From positions 1-64,000 of the forward strand of contig UQYM01000009.1 of NCBI GenBank assembly GCA_900545315.1: a stretch of 64,000 nucleotides of DNA, given 5' to 3'. This DNA comes from an uncultured Alistipes sp. (GTDB lineage Bacteria; Bacteroidota; Bacteroidia; Bacteroidales; Rikenellaceae). How positions within the stretch are numbered: position 1 is the stretch's first letter; each line of letters opens with the position of its first letter. Position numbers and translations under genes: made by a program. Positions 27,927 to 37,833 of this stretch are shown here, piece by piece. The notes under the pieces were generated by a model. The model ran no database searches, was not told the DNA's origin, and was given only the letters and a program-made list of their open reading frames with translations.

Positions 27927-28388
27927 GATTTATATTATTTTATTGGTTTTCAAGCAAATAATTCGACGCCTAATCATTTCTGTTTCATCATCAGCCCAAA
28001 GAATTGATACTGATCGTGGAGACAGTCAAAACAGTAATAGTTTAAATATTACGCACAAAAACAGAATTTGTTTCACTCCTCTTACTCTTTTTTTCCACCG
28101 CCAGGAATTGCAAGCGCCGAGTTCCCCGAAACAGTCCATGCGTTCCAACAGGCCTTCCTCTTCAACGGCCCGATTTGCAAAAATATACCTTGACTCCCCT
28201 TGGTCTAAATCTATCGTGACGACAGCACAAATTGCACATCGCTATTCTCAGCAGGAGCATGGGTTGACTGAGGTCAAACTACTTCAATACAGATTTCCCA
28301 GAAGAGCGGTGACTTGTTTCAATTCCACCCAGTGACGGAGTGCTTTCAAGTGTGTGGAAGAAGGAAGGGAGTCAACAGCCAAATCAGT
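27927..28388. other. Spacer between truB and queA
   Basis: I see no gene, terminator or promoter consensus here. A 142-codon plus-strand frame overlaps it but looks like chance. Confidence 0.5.
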
Positions 28389-29174
28389 TTACTTCTCGCT
28401 GGGAAGATTCAACGGAAGTGTCGGGACAAACGGGCGTAAAGGATCCGGCAAGAGGGCTCGTTCCACCTCTTCGACGGTATAGAGATCGGCCTCCGTAAAG
28501 GCTCCGCTGCGTGTGCGTCGCAGAGCGATCAGATGGCCACCACACGCCAACTTCTCTCCCAAATCCCGAGCAATCGACCGAATATAGGTCCCCCTGCTGC
28601 AGCGAATCCGCAGCGTCACATCGGGCAGTTCAAGCCGTTCCAGACGCATCTCATAGATGTTGATCAGAGCATGACGCAACTTCACCTCTTCCCCATCACG
28701 GGCATACTCATAAGCACGTTGTCCCTCAATTTTTTTTGCCGAATAGAGCGGTGGCACCTGCAACTGCTCCCCTTCCATCTCCTGCAGAGCCTTTTCGACC
28801 GACTCACGCGTTACATGGTCGTAGGGGTAAGTTTTGTCGATCGGGTGTTCCAGATCATAACTGGCCGTGGTGGCTCCTAAACGGATGGTGGTTACATACT
28901 CCTTCTCTTCGGCTTGTAACGCATCGACCTGTTTAGTCGCACGTCCAATACAGATGATCAGCACGCCGGTTGCCAGGGGATCCAGGGTCCCCGCATGGCC
29001 CACCTTGATTTTGCGATAACCCAGCCGACGTAAAATCACACGCATTTTGCGCACCACGTCCGACGAGGTCCATCCCAACGGTTTATCGATCGGCAATACA
29101 TACCCTTCCGGGAAGGGATAATCAGGAGTCAAAGGTTGTTTCACAACAATCTCAGCATTGAAAATAGTTACCAC
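28389..29174 (-). CDS. truB: tRNA pseudouridine-55 synthase
   Basis: TruB makes the universal pseudouridine in the T-loop of tRNAs. The catalytic aspartate is Asp65 in KVGHAGTLDPLATG. Other hallmarks are LPIDKPLGWTSSDVV, the QVPPLYSAKKIEGQRAYEYAR segment and CSRGTYIRSIARDLG. The length of 261 residues is at the short end of the family; the C-terminal PUA-like extension of some homologues is absent. The start appears to be GTG, as no ATG lies nearby in frame. Only 35 bases separate it from uppP upstream, so it belongs to that operon. Confidence 0.93.
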   Translation of the reverse strand: MVTIFNAEIVVKQPLTPDYPFPEGYVLPIDKPLGWTSSDVVRKMRVILRRLGYRKIKVGHAGTLDPLATGVLIICIGRATKQVDALQAEEKEYVTTIRLGATTASYDLEHPIDKTYPYDHVTRESVEKALQEMEGEQLQVPPLYSAKKIEGQRAYEYARDGEEVKLRHALINIYEMRLERLELPDVTLRIRCSRGTYIRSIARDLGEKLACGGHLIALRRTRSGAFTEADLYTVEEVERALLPDPLRPFVPTLPLNLPSEK

Positions 29175-29209
29175 CCGCGACAGCGAAGACCTTGCGCAGG
29201 TAAAAAAGA

Positions 29210-30004
29210 TTAGAGGCTGTAGATAATCGATACAACACCGACAATCAGGCAGTAGATTGCAAAGTAGATCAATTTACCTTTCTTTACGATGTTGATCATC
29301 CAGCTACAAGCCAACAGACCGGAGATGAAGGCCGTCACAAACCCGGCCAACAGGGCCCACGTCGAAATTCCGGATTCGGCCGGATGGAAGTCTCCTTTCA
29401 TCAAATCCAGAATAGCCTCACCCAAAATCGGAATCAGCACCATCAGGAATGAGAAACGGGCAACCTGCTCCTTACGATCTCCCAACAGCAATCCGGTAGC
29501 GATGGTCGATCCGGAGCGGGACAATCCCGGCAGGATCGCTGCAAATGCCTGTGCAATACCGATAATAAAGGCATCCTTATAAGAGATATTCTCTTTGATT
29601 CGGGGACGTGCATAGTAGGCAAACGTCAACAACAGTGCTGTCAAGATCAACGAGCACCCTACAATCAACAATCCCGAAGCAAACAACGCCTCCACCTTAT
29701 CTTTAAAAAAGAATCCAACAATTCCCACCGGAATCATCGAAAGCAGGATTTTACAGATATAGATGGTTTCGGGGTTCCATTGCAGACGGAAAAAACCGGC
29801 GATTAACCGGGCCAGTTCATGTCGAAAGACAACGATAGTACTGCAGACTGTTGCAGCGTGTACAGCCACGGCAAAGGTAAGATTCTCCTCCCCCTCCAGT
29901 CCGAACAGTGTATTGAAAATTTGCAAATGGCCGGAGCTGCTCACCGGCAAGAATTCAGTAAGTCCCTGGATGAGACCAAGCACAATAGCTTCCCAAACCT
30001 CCAT
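29210..30004 (-). CDS. uppP: Undecaprenyl-diphosphatase (UppP/BacA)
   Basis: An integral membrane enzyme that dephosphorylates undecaprenyl diphosphate to recycle the peptidoglycan/O-antigen carrier. The 264-residue product has the catalytic QGLTEFLPVSSSGH (residues 13-26) and the second motif PGLSRSGSTIATG, with about eight hydrophobic segments. It sits between the DUF3098 gene (6 bases upstream) and truB. Confidence 0.94.
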   Translation of the reverse strand: MEVWEAIVLGLIQGLTEFLPVSSSGHLQIFNTLFGLEGEENLTFAVAVHAATVCSTIVVFRHELARLIAGFFRLQWNPETIYICKILLSMIPVGIVGFFFKDKVEALFASGLLIVGCSLILTALLLTFAYYARPRIKENISYKDAFIIGIAQAFAAILPGLSRSGSTIATGLLLGDRKEQVARFSFLMVLIPILGEAILDLMKGDFHPAESGISTWALLAGFVTAFISGLLACSWMINIVKKGKLIYFAIYCLIVGVVSIIYSL

Positions 30005-30010
30005 AACAGA

Positions 30011-30283
30011 TTATTTCGCTTTATTTTTGGGTTTATACATAATGGCATAGATCTCGAATCCGAAGCCCGCCAACACGACAATCGGGGCTAGTGTAATCCG
30101 CCGAAAGCTAAACATGGCCTCGTTGAAGACATTGGGATCGTCGCTTCCCCCACCGGTCATCAAAATATAACCCACGATAATAATCAACAGACCGATCAAC
30201 ATCAGTTTATAGTTGGCCACCGTCAGCGGCATCTTGCCCTGCTTTTCGGCCAGATCGGCCGGACTCTGCTTCTTTTTCTCCAT
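30011..30283 (-). CDS. DUF3098 small membrane protein
   Basis: A 90-residue protein with a charged N-terminus and two membrane helices (about 27-43 and 65-82) separated by the TGGGSDDPNVFNE loop. This loop and the second helix with its basic tail (YKPKNKAK) are those of DUF3098, found almost only in Bacteroidetes between ftsX and uppP, as here. Function unknown; the conserved position suggests a link to division or envelope synthesis, which is inference. Confidence 0.85.
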   Translation of the reverse strand: MEKKKQSPADLAEKQGKMPLTVANYKLMLIGLLIIIVGYILMTGGGSDDPNVFNEAMFSFRRITLAPIVVLAGFGFEIYAIMYKPKNKAK

Positions 30284-30508
30284 CTTTCAGATGATTTACT
30301 ATGGCTTTTATTTATTTTATTTTCATTTTGTCACCCAAGTTTCATGCTGGGTCTCTCTATGCGGGGCCGGGCCTGAAACGACAACACCTGCATAACCGCT
30401 CCTCCAACAGCACTTCCAATCCGGTTCCTTCAAACCCTTGCGTTTGTACGGAAGTGGAGGTCGCATTACGTTCTCCGCACCGTCTAGCCTATGGTCTGCC
30501 TCCTCGCT

Positions 30509-31384
30509 TTAATACATGTGCAGCTTGCTCGAATTCATCCGAACGAACTTGCGCACCGCAAAGGTCGTAAATATTAACGATATGAGGATTCCCCCCACCA
30601 TGGTTCCACCGAAGATATAGGCCAGGTAGAGCTGATCGCTGACAAATCGTACTTCAGGCAGCCCTTCATGCAGACCCATCATCATAACGGCCAGCATCAC
30701 CCAGCAGATCAAACCGGCATATATTCCCTGTAGGATACTGCGTCCGAGGAAAGGCCGCATGATAAACCAGCGTGTGGCCCCTACCAGTTTCATCGTATTG
30801 ATGATGTAACGTTTGGCAAAGATTGTCACCCGAATCGTATTGTTCAGCAAGATCAGAGCAATAATCAACAGGGTACCCCCAAACAGCAGCAAAATCAGGT
30901 TGAATTTATTGATATTCTGGCCGATCTGCTCCAAGACGCCACGTTGATACACCACCTCGTTTACGCCTTCCCAAGTCGACACCTCTTTTTCGAGTGCTTC
31001 GAGCGAGGCTTTATCCGATGCGGCAGCCGTCATCTTCAATTCATAGGCATCCGGCAACGGGTTCTGATCCAAGAACTCGATAAAATCATCCCCCAGATAC
31101 TCCTGAAACTCCTGCGCCGCCTGATCCTTACCGATAAATTTCATCTCACGGACCGATCTGTTGGCCTTTAATTTTTCACCGATGGCCGTAGTGGTCTGAG
31201 CCGAAACCGTATCGGAAAGCATCACATAGACCGTCATGCTCTCCTTCAAACGTTGAGTCGTTCCCAACGCACCGAGAATCAAATAACCTACACTCCCCAG
31301 CAGAAACAGCACCAACGCGACACTGACTGTTGAAATGATATAGGCATTGCGGACCTTCCGCCGAATTCTTTTATTGTTATCCAT
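30509..31384 (-). CDS. ftsX: Cell-division permease FtsX
   Basis: The 291-residue protein has the FtsX layout: a cytoplasmic RRKVRNAYIIST start, helix 1 (about 15-38), an extracytoplasmic domain with the LGDDFIEFLDQNPLPDAYE motif, and three later helices. The AKRYIINTMKLVGATRWFI segment precedes the third helix. With the ATPase FtsE it couples the divisome to peptidoglycan hydrolases. ftsE is not adjacent, which is usual in Bacteroidetes. It follows the YfhO-type gene by 12 bases and precedes the DUF3098 gene by 225 bases. Confidence 0.92.
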   Translation of the reverse strand: MDNNKRIRRKVRNAYIISTVSVALVLFLLGSVGYLILGALGTTQRLKESMTVYVMLSDTVSAQTTTAIGEKLKANRSVREMKFIGKDQAAQEFQEYLGDDFIEFLDQNPLPDAYELKMTAAASDKASLEALEKEVSTWEGVNEVVYQRGVLEQIGQNINKFNLILLLFGGTLLIIALILLNNTIRVTIFAKRYIINTMKLVGATRWFIMRPFLGRSILQGIYAGLICWVMLAVMMMGLHEGLPEVRFVSDQLYLAYIFGGTMVGGILISLIFTTFAVRKFVRMNSSKLHMY

Positions 31385-31396
31385 CGTTCAAACAAA

Positions 31397-33832
31397 CTAC
31401 TCTACATCTTTCTGTTTGCGATAAGCACGCCAGGCAGACACCCCCACGGCAGCAACAACTCCGGCCAACAAGATTAACGACGAAATCAGCGTCAACGTGG
31501 AGAGCAGCGTATAGTGCGGAGCCCGGAAGCGGAACTCTACCGTGTGCGACCCTTCGGGGAGCACCATGGCTCGCAGCACATAATCGGCCCGGAAATAGGG
31601 AGCCTCCTTGCCATCGATCCAAGCAGTCCACCCTTTCGGATAGTAGATCTCCGAGAAGACGGCCACGCGCGGCGATGAAGCGGTATATTGGTATCGTTGC
31701 AGATTCACACGATATTCGGTCATCGAGATTGTGTCGGTTGAATCACCCACAGCCACAGCCATGTTACCCACCTGCGTTGCAAACGGTTTATCCACCACCG
31801 CCACATGTTTATTGTCCAGACCGTCCAGAGCTGCCAACTCAGCATCAGGACCATCCACCATACGGACTGAATCGACAAACCATGCAGCACCGTTGGCCTC
31901 CGGATTAAGCTGAACGAGCGGTTGTCCCTTTTCGTCCGGAACAATTACATATTTGGTATTGAGCATATTGTACACGCCCAAATCCATCTTACTCAAATAA
32001 TGTTCGATCAGGTCCTGATAACGACCCAGCTTCGCCCCGTGGTAACCACCCACAGACCGATGGAAATAGGAGGTGGTCGCATCATTAAACGGGCTGACCG
32101 TCATATTCAGCACGCGATAGCCCAACTCCTTATCCGCCATGATTTGCTGGTCGGCCTCCGTGGGACGGAACTCATTGCGAGTCGGTTCCACAAATTTGTC
32201 CCGGTCCAAATAACGTAGATTGACCGGCACCATATCGATTATCACGAGCAGTCCCAAGATAGAGACAAATGCGCCGCGTTTAATCTTTTGGAGGTAGAAC
32301 AGCAGTACCATTCCAGCCGTCAATACTATAAACAGCAGCGAACGCAAAGCATCGGCGCGCATCAGGGAGGCCCGTTCGGCGCGCATAGCGGCAAAGACAT
32401 CCTCCACCTGCTGCCCACCGAACATTTGGCTGTCACCCTCGCCTGTAAACGACAGCAAGGTACCGCCAAAGATCAAGAACAGCAACGTGATACCGCCCAA
32501 AATGATGGTTGTATATTTCAGCCCTTTGATCAGCTTTTCACGGGGCACCTCCCCGCTCCACAGCCGTTGCAGGGTCAAGGCGGCCAACAACGGCACGCAC
32601 CACCCGACGATCACCAAAATGGTCGAAACGGTACGGAATTTATCGTACATCGGGAAGTAGTGGTAGAACAACTCCGTGAACCACATCATATTTTTACCCC
32701 ACGCCAGCAGAATCGCCAGCAGGGCAATCACCGAAATCCAAAGGGTCGAGCGGCGGCGCAGTAAAAACAGTCCCAGTACCCCCAGGAACAGCACCACAGC
32801 GCCGATATACATCGGTCCAGATGTGATCGGCTGCGGCCCCCAATAAGCGGGCAGATGGGTAGCCATATTGCGGGCACCATATTTGGCAAGTGCCTGGGCC
32901 ACTTCACCATCTTCGCTGAATCCGCCTTCAGAAGAGCCTCCATAGAGATTCGGGATCAACAGATTGAACGTCTCGCCCTTGCCATAGCTCCAGGCCGTAG
33001 CATACTCCAAATCGAGCCCCTCTTTACCCTCCATGGTCGAGGCCGACGATTTCAGCTCACTTCCTCCGCGGATCGTATCTTTCGAATGGGTCTGAATGTA
33101 GTAGAGCATTCCGGCATTACTGCCCACAGCCAACACGCCGGCCATCAACAGCAAGCCGGTCACCTTGGCAAAACGCGGAAGGATTTTCTCTTTCCAGGCA
33201 CGAACCAGTTCACTGATCCAAAATGCCGCAATGATCATTAAAAAGTAGTAGGTAATCTGCGGATGGTTGGCTCCGATCATAATCGATCCGAAAAATGCCG
33301 TCAGTGCGCTACCTACCCACATATTGCGTCGGAAAGCATACCATACTCCTCCGAACAGCATCGGGGCAAAGGCCAACACCATCATTTTGGTCATGTGCCC
33401 GGCACCTATAATAATAAAGAAGTAGGTTGAGAAACCGTAGGCCAGCGACGGGATCAGACCGATCCAGGGGTTGACCTTCATACAGAGCAACATGCAGAAA
33501 AACATCGCCATCGCCAGGAAGGTCAGCGCCGCAGGCTGTCCCAAGAAATAGAACGCTTTGGAGATGGTTTTGACCAGCGCCCCATCATACTTCATGTTGA
33601 TCAGGTAGGCCGGCATGCCCGAAAACATATTCCCCTCCCATTGCGGATCCTCACCGTAGGTTTCGCGATGCTGCAAAATATCGTGAGTCATGCCCTCATA
33701 CTGCATGATATCATGCTGGACCAACTCTTTACCCTGGAACTGAGGGGCAAAACAGAAAAGCGTGACCACAAGAAAAAGGATCAACGCAACCATATAGGGC
33801 AGTGCCCGAGTGACATTCGCTTTATGCTCCAT
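31397..33832 (-). CDS. YfhO-family polytopic membrane protein
   Basis: An 811-residue integral membrane protein with at least a dozen hydrophobic segments and a periplasmic-type C-terminal domain. That domain includes FSEIYYPKGWTAWIDGKEAPYFRADYVLRA-like sequence (key residues Tyr-Pro-x-Gly-Trp). One final helix follows. The early loop EGNMFSGMPAYL and the late Trp-rich segment are typical of the YfhO family, GT-C-type proteins thought to move sugars on lipid carriers in Gram-positives. The Bacteroidetes members are uncharacterised. It heads the run to ftsX, DUF3098, uppP and truB. TTACTTTG at 33862-33869 (minus) is an imperfect -7 candidate. Confidence 0.8.
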   Translation of the reverse strand: MEHKANVTRALPYMVALILFLVVTLFCFAPQFQGKELVQHDIMQYEGMTHDILQHRETYGEDPQWEGNMFSGMPAYLINMKYDGALVKTISKAFYFLGQPAALTFLAMAMFFCMLLCMKVNPWIGLIPSLAYGFSTYFFIIIGAGHMTKMMVLAFAPMLFGGVWYAFRRNMWVGSALTAFFGSIMIGANHPQITYYFLMIIAAFWISELVRAWKEKILPRFAKVTGLLLMAGVLAVGSNAGMLYYIQTHSKDTIRGGSELKSSASTMEGKEGLDLEYATAWSYGKGETFNLLIPNLYGGSSEGGFSEDGEVAQALAKYGARNMATHLPAYWGPQPITSGPMYIGAVVLFLGVLGLFLLRRRSTLWISVIALLAILLAWGKNMMWFTELFYHYFPMYDKFRTVSTILVIVGWCVPLLAALTLQRLWSGEVPREKLIKGLKYTTIILGGITLLFLIFGGTLLSFTGEGDSQMFGGQQVEDVFAAMRAERASLMRADALRSLLFIVLTAGMVLLFYLQKIKRGAFVSILGLLVIIDMVPVNLRYLDRDKFVEPTRNEFRPTEADQQIMADKELGYRVLNMTVSPFNDATTSYFHRSVGGYHGAKLGRYQDLIEHYLSKMDLGVYNMLNTKYVIVPDEKGQPLVQLNPEANGAAWFVDSVRMVDGPDAELAALDGLDNKHVAVVDKPFATQVGNMAVAVGDSTDTISMTEYRVNLQRYQYTASSPRVAVFSEIYYPKGWTAWIDGKEAPYFRADYVLRAMVLPEGSHTVEFRFRAPHYTLLSTLTLISSLILLAGVVAAVGVSAWRAYRKQKDVE

Positions 33833-33899
33833 GCCGTCAGAAAAAATCTAAGGTTGAGATGCAAAGTAACAAAAAATTGTTGAGATAATCCACCGGCGA

Positions 33900-33931
33900 C
33901 TTGGCCAATTCGGAAAAAACGCAGATATTTG
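33900..33931 (+). promoter_or_regulatory. Candidate promoter of the polyprenyl synthase gene
   Basis: CTTG at 33900-33903 and GATATTTG at 33924-33931, 20 bases apart, give a one-mismatch match to each element. The leader is about 20 bases. Confidence 0.45.
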
Positions 33932-33953
33932 TACTCTTGATTCCAGAACGTTC

Positions 33954-34928
33954 ATGGTCACACTCGAAGAGATACAACAACCCATTGCAGACAAGGTCCG
34001 CCGCTACGAGAGTTTCATTGCCGAAATTCTGCATAGCGACAGTGCCTATGTCTCTTCGATCTGCAACTATATTCTCTCTCATCGGGGTAAACAGATGCGG
34101 CCGCTGTTGGTCCTGCTTTCGGCAGCCCTGCACGGTGAGATCGATACCTACAGCTATTTGGGGGCCTCACTGGTCGAGATGATGCACACCGCCTCGCTGA
34201 TTCACGACGATGTGGTGGATGAAGCCTTTGTCCGTCGCGGAGCTCCGTCGGTCAATGCCCTGTGGCGTTCGCACACCGCTGTGCTGATCGGCGACTATAT
34301 CTTCGCCCGCACCTATCACGTCTGTATGGAGAAGGGCGGCAACGACATGCTGTTGGAGATCACCCGCTCCGTTCACGAGATGAGTGAAGGGGAGCTGACC
34401 CAGACCGAACTCTCGGAGAGCCTGCGCATGACACGCGAGCTCTACCTCGACATCATTTACAAGAAAACGGCCTCACTGTTGGCTGCTTGCAGTGCAATCG
34501 GCGCCATCTCGGTCAAAGCTCCGGAAGAACAGGTTGCAGCCATGCGTGCCTACGGCACCAATCTCGGCATTGCCTTCCAGATCAAAGATGACATATTGGA
34601 CTACTCCCCGATGGAGGTGACCGGCAAACCGATGTGCGGCGATATGCGCGAACGCAAAATCACACTGCCGCTGCTCTATGTTCTGGAAAACAGTTCAGAG
34701 GCTGAACGGCGCAAACTGATCGGCAAATTGAGCGACATCCGTCAGAAACCGGACAATGTCGAATATTTGGCCCGTACGGTTCGTGAACGTGGAGGGCTGG
34801 AGCATGCTGCCGAAGTGATGGCACAATATCGGGACAAAGCGCTCACCTCGTTGGAGAGCTATCCCGATTCACCGGTTCGCGAGAGCCTGCGCAAGTTGGC
34901 TTATTTCGTATTGGAACGCAACAAATAG
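33954..34928 (+). CDS. Long-chain polyprenyl diphosphate synthase
   Basis: A 324-residue all-helical prenyltransferase of the IspB/HepT group. It has the first aspartate-rich motif HDDVVD (84-89) and the second KDDILD, and RGKQMRPLL at the substrate pocket. It condenses isopentenyl diphosphate onto an allylic starter, probably to make the menaquinone side chain; the chain length cannot be read by eye. The Met-rich segment before the first motif (LVEMMHTASLIHDD) suits a long product. ffh follows 37 bases on, so the two are likely cotranscribed. Confidence 0.88.
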   Translation: MVTLEEIQQPIADKVRRYESFIAEILHSDSAYVSSICNYILSHRGKQMRPLLVLLSAALHGEIDTYSYLGASLVEMMHTASLIHDDVVDEAFVRRGAPSVNALWRSHTAVLIGDYIFARTYHVCMEKGGNDMLLEITRSVHEMSEGELTQTELSESLRMTRELYLDIIYKKTASLLAACSAIGAISVKAPEEQVAAMRAYGTNLGIAFQIKDDILDYSPMEVTGKPMCGDMRERKITLPLLYVLENSSEAERRKLIGKLSDIRQKPDNVEYLARTVRERGGLEHAAEVMAQYRDKALTSLESYPDSPVRESLRKLAYFVLERNK

Positions 34929-34965
34929 GGTCTGTTCGGCCCAATTCACATACACCGATTACGCC

Positions 34966-36300
34966 ATGTTTGAAAATCTTACCGATAAACTCGAACGGTC
35001 ATTTCAGATCCTCAAGGGTGAGGGTCGCATCACCGAGATCAATGTCGCCGAAAGCCTCAAAGAGATCCGACGTGCGTTGATCGATGCCGATGTCAACTAC
35101 AAAGTTGCTAAAAGTTTCACCGATGAGGTGAAGACCAAAGCACTGGGACAGGACGTTCTCAAGTCCGTCAAGCCGGGTCAGATGATGACCAAGATCGTGC
35201 GCGACGAGTTGGCGGCATTGATGGGCGGCACCATGACCGACATCAAGCTGGAAGGCAATCCGGCCGTTGTGCTGATTGCCGGTCTGCAAGGTTCCGGTAA
35301 GACCACCTTCTCGGGCAAACTGGCCAACCTGATCAAAAGCAAAAAGGGGCGTCAGGTTCTGTTGGTGGCTGGTGACGTCTATCGGCCGGCAGCGATCGAA
35401 CAGTTGAAGGTGCTGGGTCAACAGATCGGGGTAGAGGTTTACACCGAAGAGGGCAACAAAAATCCGGTACAGATTGCCGAAAACGCCATCCAATACGCCC
35501 GCAACAAACACATCAACACGGTGATTGTCGATACGGCAGGTCGTTTGGCGGTGGACGAGCAGATGATGCAGGAGATTACGGCGATCAAAGCGGCCATCCA
35601 TCCGAGTGAAACGCTCTTTGTGGTCGATGCAATGACCGGTCAGGATGCGGTCAACACCGCCAAGGAGTTTAACGATCGCCTCGATTTTGACGGTGTCGTA
35701 CTGACCAAGCTCGACGGTGATACCCGAGGTGGTGCCGCCATCTCAATCCGTGCCGTGGTCAAAAAACCGTTGAAGTTTATCAGCTCCGGCGAAAAGATGG
35801 ATGCCCTGCAGGTGTTCCATCCCGAGCGTATGGCCGACCGTATTTTGGGTATGGGCGATATCGTCTCTTTGGTCGAAAAGGCCCAGGAACAATACGATGA
35901 AGAGGAGGCTCGCCGCCTGAAAAAGAAGTTGGTCAAAAACCAGTTCGACTTCAACGACTTCCTCAACCAGATCAATCAGATCAAGAAGATGGGCAATCTG
36001 AAGGATCTGGCCGGCATGATCCCCGGCGTGGGTAAAATGCTCAAAAACGTCGATATCAACGACGACATATTCAAACAGACCGAGGCTATCATCCACTCGA
36101 TGACACCGGCCGAACGTGCCGATCCGTCGATCATCAACGGCAGTCGCCGGCAGCGCATTGCCAAAGGTAGTGGCACCACCCTGCAAGATGTCAATCGACT
36201 GCTCAAACAGTTTGAAGACACCCGCAAGGTGATGAAGACCATGGCAGGCGGCATTCCCAAACTTCCTCGTGGCTTTAATCCAAGAGCCTTCCGCCGGTAA
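34966..36300 (+). CDS. ffh: Signal recognition particle GTPase Ffh
   Basis: Ffh binds signal sequences on ribosomes and hands them to FtsY. The 444-residue product has the N domain, the G domain with P-loop GLQGSGKTTF, DTAGRLAVDEQMM, TKLDGDTRGG and the GEKMDALQVFHPERMADRILGMGD-type closing region. The Met-rich M domain follows with KKMGNLKDLAGMIPG and the RNA-binding GSRRQRIAKGSGT. The C-terminus is short (PRGFNPRAFRR) compared with E. coli. I did not find the SRP RNA gene in the window. Confidence 0.96.
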   Translation: MFENLTDKLERSFQILKGEGRITEINVAESLKEIRRALIDADVNYKVAKSFTDEVKTKALGQDVLKSVKPGQMMTKIVRDELAALMGGTMTDIKLEGNPAVVLIAGLQGSGKTTFSGKLANLIKSKKGRQVLLVAGDVYRPAAIEQLKVLGQQIGVEVYTEEGNKNPVQIAENAIQYARNKHINTVIVDTAGRLAVDEQMMQEITAIKAAIHPSETLFVVDAMTGQDAVNTAKEFNDRLDFDGVVLTKLDGDTRGGAAISIRAVVKKPLKFISSGEKMDALQVFHPERMADRILGMGDIVSLVEKAQEQYDEEEARRLKKKLVKNQFDFNDFLNQINQIKKMGNLKDLAGMIPGVGKMLKNVDINDDIFKQTEAIIHSMTPAERADPSIINGSRRQRIAKGSGTTLQDVNRLLKQFEDTRKVMKTMAGGIPKLPRGFNPRAFRR

Positions 36301-36589
36301 TCGTATCGTAGTTCAAAGGCGACAAATCCGGAATCAATCTGCGCTACCATTTAAGCGACAATTGATTTAGGTAGAAGGAAGGATAAGAAGAACACAGGAC
36401 GGCAAGGAATAGAACCTGACCTACAAAGGTTCAGTCTGATGATTTCTTGCGGCCATTGTTTGGAGTTTGTCGTATATAGGTGAGACTCAATTCTATTACG
36501 ATCCAACTGCTGTACCGGTTTGCTTCTTACACCTAAAAGCAAATTAAGATTCGAATCAGCGTGAACATAAAATAAAAACATAACGCAAT

Positions 36590-37468
36590 ATGAATATCAT
36601 AGACGGTAAAGAGGTCGCAGCCAAGCTGCGCAAAGAGATTGCGGCCGAAGTAGAGACATGGGTGGCAGCAGGTCACCGGGCGCCACATCTGGTAGCCATT
36701 TTGGTCGGTAACGACGGGGCCAGCCAAACCTATGTCGGACACAAAGAGAAGTGCTGCAAAGAGGTGGGATTTCGTTCAACCGTCCTGCGTCTGGACGAAT
36801 CGATCAGCGAAGCCTATCTGCTGGGCGAGATCACGAAACTGAACAACGATCCCGAAGTGGACGGATTCATCGTACAGCTTCCGCTGCCCAAACACATTTC
36901 TGAACAGAAGGTGATCGAGGCAATCGACCCCCGCAAAGATGTGGATGGTTTTCACCCGGTCAATACAGGCCGCATGATCTCCGGTCTGCCGGCTTATCTG
37001 CCCGCAACTCCTGACGGCATCCTCGAACTGTTGAAACACTACAATATCGAAACTGCCGGTAAGAGTTGTGCCGTAATCGGTCGCAGCAACATTGTAGGCC
37101 GTCCGATCGCCAACCTGCTCTCTCAGAAAGGTTGGGACTGCACCGTTACGCTGTGCCACAGCCGCACCAAGAATCTGAAAGAGGTGGTTAGCCAGGCCGA
37201 TATTATCATTGCTGCTCTGGGACATGCCGAGTTTGTTACGGCCGATATGGTCAAAGAAGGAGCAGTGATTATTGACGTAGGAATCACCCGCGTCAAGAGC
37301 GACAAGACCAAATCGGGTTGGAAACTGCTTGGTGATGTCAAATTCGACGAAGTGGCACCCAAATGCAGCTACATTACGCCGGTTCCGGGTGGCGTAGGTC
37401 CGATGACCATCATCTCACTGATGAAAAACACGTTGAAAGCCGCTCGTAAAGAGGTGTACAAAGACTAA
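36590..37468 (+). CDS. folD: Bifunctional methylenetetrahydrofolate dehydrogenase/cyclohydrolase
   Basis: FolD interconverts 5,10-methylene-, methenyl- and 10-formyl-tetrahydrofolate in the cytoplasm. The 292-residue product shows the active-site Lys in TYVGHKEKCCKEVGF and the folate-site VDGFIVQLPLPKHI with DPRKDVDGFHPVN. The NADP-binding VIGRSNIVGRPIANLL and PVPGGVGPMTI complete the set. ffh lies 289 bases upstream without an obvious terminator. A perfect terminator follows. Confidence 0.95.
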   Translation: MNIIDGKEVAAKLRKEIAAEVETWVAAGHRAPHLVAILVGNDGASQTYVGHKEKCCKEVGFRSTVLRLDESISEAYLLGEITKLNNDPEVDGFIVQLPLPKHISEQKVIEAIDPRKDVDGFHPVNTGRMISGLPAYLPATPDGILELLKHYNIETAGKSCAVIGRSNIVGRPIANLLSQKGWDCTVTLCHSRTKNLKEVVSQADIIIAALGHAEFVTADMVKEGAVIIDVGITRVKSDKTKSGWKLLGDVKFDEVAPKCSYITPVPGGVGPMTIISLMKNTLKAARKEVYKD

Positions 37469-37487
37469 CTGATCATCCGTCAGCAAT

Positions 37488-37527
37488 AAAAAAGCAGGAG
37501 AACAATTGTTCTCCTGCTTTTTTATTT
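37488..37527 (+). terminator. folD terminator
   Basis: A near-continuous 36-base palindrome centred on AACAATTGTT, with A and T runs at the ends. It would work in both directions, so it may also serve tadA. Confidence 0.88.
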
Positions 37528-37833
37528 CAGTTGGCATCCGAGAAAACACCCACCTCCTTTGTTTGCCATTGTGGCCCTGTCATTGGGCCCACTATGTTTT
37601 GCATCAACGCTTCAAACGATTTTTTCACAGAATAAAATCGTTCAATAAAATTTCAACTGAGAATTAGCCAGTACGGTCAAAGGCCACTATTCACGTATTT
37701 ACCCTTCAGAAGGCACCCTATGCAGGAAAAAATAGAGCCAAAGGCTGAAAATTATTGGCCTGGCAATCACATAATTACATGTTAGCGAACCAACTCGCTG
37801 ATGCCCGCCATAACTCACAAAATTTTTCTGCAA
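37528..37833. other. Convergent spacer between folD and tadA
   Basis: No gene is visible. The sequence is A/T-rich, without a second hairpin. Confidence 0.5.

Noticed and set aside
27009..28007. 332-codon open frame on the plus strand
   Set aside because: It is antisense to queA and extends into a spacer; no start signal or recognisable product.
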